Assembly (NCBI RefSeq): GCF_019059575.1 | Contig: NW_024882742.1 | Location: 62,001 to 126,000 of the forward strand | DNA from: Amphibalanus amphitrite | Taxonomy: Eukaryota > Arthropoda > Thecostraca > Balanomorpha > Balanidae | Direction: 5' to 3' | DNA length: 64,000 nt | In this document: positions 58,352 through 64,000 of the stretch, piece after piece | Position numbering within the stretch: the first letter of the stretch is position 1 | Layout of the letters: each line of letters begins with the position of its first letter | Notes under the pieces: generated by a model | The model's database searches: none | Seen by the model: the letters and a program-made list of their open reading frames with translations, nothing else | Told to the model about the DNA's origin: nothing | Position numbers and translations under genes: made by a program

Positions 58352-61300
58352 TATAATCAATAAATACTGCAAAATGAACAGGCAAAAGTCACGACATGGG
58401 CACTCTGTCACATGATACACACGTTACAGCTGAATGAAACACTAGAGAAGGCATTAAAAACAATCAAAGCAAAGGACACGAGATCTCAATCAGTTGAACT
58501 TAGGTATTAGCCATGATGAATCATGTGCTTAGCCTACCGATCAACTGTGTAGGGGAGCTAAATTTAAACATGCGGAACATTGTCCATTGTGTTCATTCGA
58601 CCACACTGGCGTTCCATGAAATGATCAATTGCCACAATCGATTGGGAAATGTTGATTTTGCGCAAATGCCGCACATTGCGCTCCACAGCGCCCGCCCCGC
58701 TGACGTCAGGCCCGTCTCGTCTGGTCCGCTGCAGCCCGGTAAGGTGCGCTACAGGGACGGCTGATGGCCTCCACGGAACAATGCGCCATGTGGCCGGGAT
58801 GGCGCGTTACGCCACCAGTTTGTCGCCGCTCTGGGCTAACCCGCTGGCCAGCCGACCGTGAAATGTGTCTGTGTTCGTTCTAGGAGAGGAGTCAGGGTCT
58901 GGCGGACAAACTGCAGGATGGTGTGGACTGCCGAAATCCTGGAATAGACCGATGTAGTCTATGGATTGACGAGGAACTGCTGTCCCCGTGGACATTTGTC
59001 ATCAGCATGCGCAGAAGGAAGTGGACGGCAAGAGTAAATGGATCATTCGATATGGGCTGCTGCTATACGCCTACTGTCCACCAACCCTCCCCTCCACAGT
59101 CCCCTGCTCTCTGCACAGTTGCACCATCAGTACTGCCGCCACGGTGTAACGTTTTGGACATCTGACGCGGATCGGTCGGCACCGTGAAACAGTACACCCC
59201 GCCGGGGCGGCTCCGGTGTCCCCCCTACAGAGACGACCGGTGACTACTGACTGACCTGCTCCGGCGCACCCTTCCCTCCCAATAGACTACAGATCCAGCA
59301 TAACCCGGCAGCCCACAGTGGCAGAGGAGCATACAGTGGGTAGTTCACGATTATATAAGGATAACGATATGGAATGACTGACAACAGTGTCCAAGCGATG
59401 TCATCGTGTTGTAGATCTCCTCTTACACGCATTACATACCACAGAAGGTCGCCTCTCACTTCATTCTGCGGGCGCAAAAACGATAGCGAACATTGCGATG
59501 GACCAGCTGTCACTAGGAACCCTCTCTCCGCGCACCAGCAGTGCATGGGAGAAGCTGGCAGATAAATGACCCGTTTCGTGTTCCTAAAGCCGCTAGCACA
59601 GGTTCTTACATGAGCGCCGACAGGGATTTACATGCGTGAATGCAACGCTCATCCGGCGTGCCGATGGACGATTAAGGAAAGAGACCTTGGATCAGAACCA
59701 AGCATCTGAGAATCAGCACGAGCAGCTTCCGCGCTATCTGAAAAAGTTGTGGCACCTCACACAGCCTCGTGCGAAGATTCCTGAGGTGTCCGCAGCCGGA
59801 TAAGGTCTCATCTTCTGACGTCAGACAGGTGGGTGGCATTGGAAGGCCAGCCAGATTTGCGGAGTCCAGTCACAGGTTTTGGGTGTGACTGCATGACGAG
59901 ATGACAGGACAGACGTCACTGACTTCAATACTGCTGGATGGCGTCATTGTCAAAAATGCAAAAGACGATGTCCGCATGACGGAGAGGCCACAGGTTATTG
60001 GCGTCGAGTGGTATATACGCACACATAAATGGCGCTTTACGGCATCGGCTGCACAAAACAGCGAGGCATGCTTGCAGAACATATCAGATGACAATGCAAA
60101 CGGCCTACGTCAACCCCAGCATGATGAAGGGTAGACAATAGACATACATTGCTATTTTCCGGATAAAATGTTGTCTCAAGCCACATCACAGAAGCGAAGA
60201 AGAACTGAGTCAGGAGCTATTATTGCCCCAAGAAAGGGGAGCTGTTCGCCACTGCGGTTCACGGACTGATAGACGCTCTCCAAAAACGGACCAGGGCGCC
60301 GCCTACTCGTGATTCACGGACCAGAAGCCCACAGTCAGCTCTCAAGAACGACAACGCCCCAGGACAATGGCGTGCCTTCAATGTGCCGTATTAGTACAAC
60401 TAGCGCACCGTCTGACTCAGTCGGAGCCCAGACACACGAACACTGACTCGGCATTCTAGAGAGATGTTTGATAAAACCAACATATATAATTTCATACAAC
60501 ATATATTATTATTTATATACACTGTGACACTAACAAAGGCTGCTGGAAAGCTGCACCGCGGAAAGCTTAATTCTTTACTTTATAACTTCTTTCAAATCAC
60601 CAAAAGACGTGAACCAGTTCGTCCCATGGTTATTTGCTTCGATAATGTAGAAGCACTCAGACAGATAATGAGAGTTACTGACTTTACGTAACACCGAACA
60701 AACTAGATCGACAGGTCACAGTCGCCTGACGAACTCTGTTAATTATCTGACTTGCTATGAGCCAGAGCATTGAGTAATGAACGGTGACGAGAATTGTTCG
60801 TGTTACGTGCCCTCCGGTAGCAGCGACACCCACGGGTGTGGGCGGTGGCAGGTCTGGCGGTCAGTGCCGACACCGCGCCCCATATTCGGGCCAGCAATGA
60901 CGAAACTCTTCAGAACGCAGCGGGGAGGCACGGAGCAGCGGGGCGAGGGGAGGGACGGCCCCGTCACAAGATAATATGGCTCTCCGTGACAAGGGCCAAT
61001 TGGAGGGGACGAGAGGCGTCATACCGATATATCCAAACTGATCACGAAGCCGCTAGAGGGTCATCAGTTTGACGACGCTCTAAATTCCAATCAATTCAGA
61101 TGACACCCAAATCACCTTGGGTATAATGATCGGCACAGTTTGCTTAGAAAACCATGGTCATGACTTTCATACCTCAGCCACTTTCTCAAACAAACACAAA
61201 TGCCTTCCCCACGGACCGGAATACCTCATGGCACAGATCTACCAATGCAGTTTGAGGCCGCGTCTCCCTGTCCCCGAACGAACAACCCTCGGCGGGACCT

Positions 61301-62960
61301 TGCCTTCCCTCTCAGAACCGGTTCTGGCAACCCGGTCACGGTGCGGGCCATGAAGAGTCGTGCCGTCCCGTTTGCAGATGCACAGTGGCTACTGACCAGC
61401 CACGCGCCCTCTTAGCTCCATACAGCTCGCAAGGTTCGTTAGAGCCACCTGTCATCACTGACGACCGCCATTGTTTGGCTGGTGAATGAGACGGGCCGAT
61501 GGTGTATCGAGTGTTGAGGTGGCGGCGAGGGATATGATGTATGAAGAGAGGGGTTCGGTCATATTTATTTGATGAGTACAAACGGTAGCGGTCAAGAGGC
61601 CCGACGTTTGGAGGCAGTGCTTTTGTCCATGAGTCACGTACCATAACATAAAGAAAACGTCCTGAATTTTCAAACCGGGATCGCAGTTTTCACACTTTGT
61701 TAGGCGGCACGGGCAGACATGAGGCGCCTATCGTCACAGTCTGGCCAGTTTGGATGACCATTGACCAGCCAGCGTTTGTCAGCGTCCGTCGCCTACCGTC
61801 CAAACCCAACAGAAGCTCATGACCACTGTGCCATTATTGGCAGATCACGCTGACATTCGGCCAGGTCATGACCTGTGTGACCTGAGCCTACCGGACTCAA
61901 TGCACTTGCAGACTCAGTAGTCAGCACACAGCGTGTGAGCGTTATCTATCACCTGAGACCACCAGCCAAGCAACCGTGCCATCCCATCCATCTCCCGAGG
62001 AAGACCGACCTGCGTCAATCACCGCCTGCCTTCAAAACATTGCAGCGAGCCGCCACCGCCGTCTGGCGTGTTTTTCATCACCCCCTCCGCCGGGGAGGGG
62101 AGGGCGGCAGGCGGTCTGTTAGTTCGGCCGACTTCTGTCATCCTCCCCACAGCACAGGGCGTCTGTGCGGCACACAAATCACAGGTCACTAGGGACCAGC
62201 TGTGTGCTACTGTGACAGATCCGCTCTACCGTCCACACTCCGTACTCTACCAACGGTAGAGCGCGGGCGTCTGGGGGAGGGGAGGGGGCTCATTGCGCCA
62301 TGCGTCACGGTTCAGTCCTGTGTGCCAGCCACACTACAGTGCTGATGCACGCCGGCGCCGACCGTTGTGAAACACGCCTCGCAGTGTCGGAAGGGTGGCC
62401 ATTTCCGCGACTGTGACACGGTGACGGTCGCCTCATGAGCTATGGAACCACGCTGGGTTGAAGAGACCATCCGCTATGCAATGCTCCAGAGGGAATGGAG
62501 GGAGGACACTCCGCCGCCCCACCCACTACCATGCCAGTGGCGCACGCCAGTCGCGTGCAGAATAAACAACTCTGCGCGCCTGTCTGCCCGGCGAGCTGTG
62601 TTTGTTGTCGCCGGGGCAGGTCAGAGCAGCAGACGGACCAGCACGGCACGCGGCTGAGCAGCCCCGCGCTGGAACCATCCCAGCGCCGCCGGGGACGGGA
62701 CGGGGCCGGGGACGGGACGGGGGCGGTCACTGAAGTTGCCGCCCGCCGGATCTGGTGTGACCGGACACAGACATCCTGGCATCGGCGGTTAGTATGGCAT
62801 TTCCTGTGTCTGGCGATGACCAGCGCTGGTATGAAGGGGAGTGAATGACGCACAGACTGCAGACCACACAGCCTTCTGCTCGGTCGCATTGCTCGTCACT
62901 CCACAGACCGCGGAGCTATGAAACTTCGGGTTCGAATTACCTCCAATCCTATGTTCCTCC

Positions 62961-62996
62961 ACTTCATCCTTATTCCAGAGGATGTAAGGATGAAGT
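62961..62996. repeat. Perfect 12-bp hairpin
   Basis: ACTTCATCCTTA pairs with TAAGGATGAAGT across a 12-base loop. Confidence 0.8.
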
Positions 62997-63689
62997 GCGC
63001 TCCCCACTTGCGCTGCGCTTAGACCCGTCGTGATTCCGCAGCTCCGCGCTGGTAGATTGGTTGAACCGAACAAGCAGTGTCGAAGCTGAGACAGACTGAC
63101 GGGGAATGTCGACCGCTCTATTGTTGGCCGACGCCGCCCGGCCGAGGGGAGTGGGAGCGGGGGAGGGGTAGAGGGGATCCCAGAGACCTCAATGCGCCAC
63201 CGGGCGCTACCACCGCCCCTGTCAGACAGTGCAGAATGGCCCGCGCCTCGGCGACGGTATTCATCAAAGAAGTACAAAAGAGGCCACGAGCCCGGTCAAG
63301 GTCAGGTCGTTCAGCTCTGAGAATGGGATACCGGATGCGGCACTGCCGCCCGCGAGTTGTGTGTATTTCGGCCGCATTTTCCCGGAGATCGAGATTGGAT
63401 TCAGAAGTGTGACGCCAGGGTCGGGTCAACACGCTGGGATCCTGTATAAAAACGCGCTCATAGTTCCGGCCAGCCTACAGTACTGAGACTGGTGAATGCC
63501 TCACCATAGGAGGAACAGGGGGGGCCAGGTGGGCAAGTGCCCACCCACTTTTCGAGGTGGGGGGCCAACCATGTGTTTTGGCCCACCCACTTTTTACTCG
63601 AGGCCCCTCGTCTCGATTTGAGAGGACGTCGTCACCTTCCAGAATAAACAAACTCGGTAAAAATAAGTTCCACGAATCCCCACGCACGG

Positions 63690-64000
63690 ACTCCAAGGGG
63701 CCGTGATGGATCCAAGGAGGCCCTCTGTTCATACTTGGCAGTCGAAGCCCCTGAGACTGATGGCCTGAGAGGCCCTAGTGGATCTGAGGAGGCCCCAATA
63801 TCCACACTGGTCTGGGGAGGCCCCTAACACTGGCGGTCTGGGAGGCCCCTCTATCCGCTAGTCAGAGGTCTGAGACTGGTGGTCTGGGAGGCCCCTCCAT
63901 CCACACTAGTCAGAATAGGCCCCTGACACTGGCGGTCTAGCCGAGGCCCCCTACCCTCACTAGTCAGAGGAGGCCCCTCTATCCTCAATAGTCAGAAGAG
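63690..64000. repeat. GAGGCCCCT-type minisatellite at the window edge
   Basis: Degenerate units combining GGAGGCCCCT, ACACTGGCGGTCTGG and CACTAGTCAGA recur every 30-60 bp and continue beyond the window. Confidence 0.8.

Larger units (their letters stand above)
56010..64000. other. Right end: no exon recognised
   Basis: Presumably intron or 5' region of the NOX5-like gene. I looked on the minus strand for EF-hand-like exons ending in phase 2 and found none that I can defend. Repeats inside are listed separately. Confidence 0.4.

Noticed and set aside
56010-64000. EF-hand exons of the NOX5-like gene
   Set aside because: Expected upstream, but no minus-strand segment with DxDxDG-type loops and correct phase could be recognised.

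Overview
This is eukaryotic DNA: multi-exon genes with GT-AG introns, long non-coding stretches, microsatellites and many degenerate DNA transposons. The gene content (SEFIR receptors of the IL-17R type, a NOX5-type oxidase family, Hikeshi) together with GC-rich coding exons suggests an invertebrate animal, most plausibly a crustacean-like arthropod. That assignment is inference and no species is claimed.

Layout. (1) 286-2022 (+): 3' part of an IL-17-receptor-like gene (ectodomain exon, then a TM+SEFIR exon), running in from the left edge. (2) 7889-11456 (-): a second, apparently complete IL-17R-like gene of three exons, tail-to-tail with the first. Their SEFIR segments are nearly identical over 426 bp while the rest of the proteins has diverged. 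(3) 8.9-18.7 kb: repeats, including a 90-bp perfect inverted repeat 3.8 kb apart, a tRNA-derived SINE family, a tiny retrotransposon 3' end with target-site duplications and a possible orphan exon. (4) 18919-19994 (+): Hikeshi, two coding exons, 199 aa. (5) 20789-25627 (-): an 11-exon, 738-aa NADPH-oxidase-like gene with all four heme histidines but with the canonical FAD- and NADPH-binding residues replaced. (6) 26691-56009 (-): a second NOX5-like gene with intact motifs, ten exons visible, one intron of 13 kb, and a 5' end that is not visible. (7) 53-58 kb and other introns: Tc1/mariner-type and other TIR elements. The right edge is a minisatellite.

The two NOX genes are head-to-tail paralogues with largely shared intron positions. 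The most striking observations are the catalytically degenerate NOX copy with an otherwise intact gene structure, the patchwork SEFIR identity, and three independent tandem duplications of NOX splice sites. In each of the last, the extra site would lead translation into a nearby stop codon. Exon models were built by hand from splice consensus, reading frame and homology. No database search was run.
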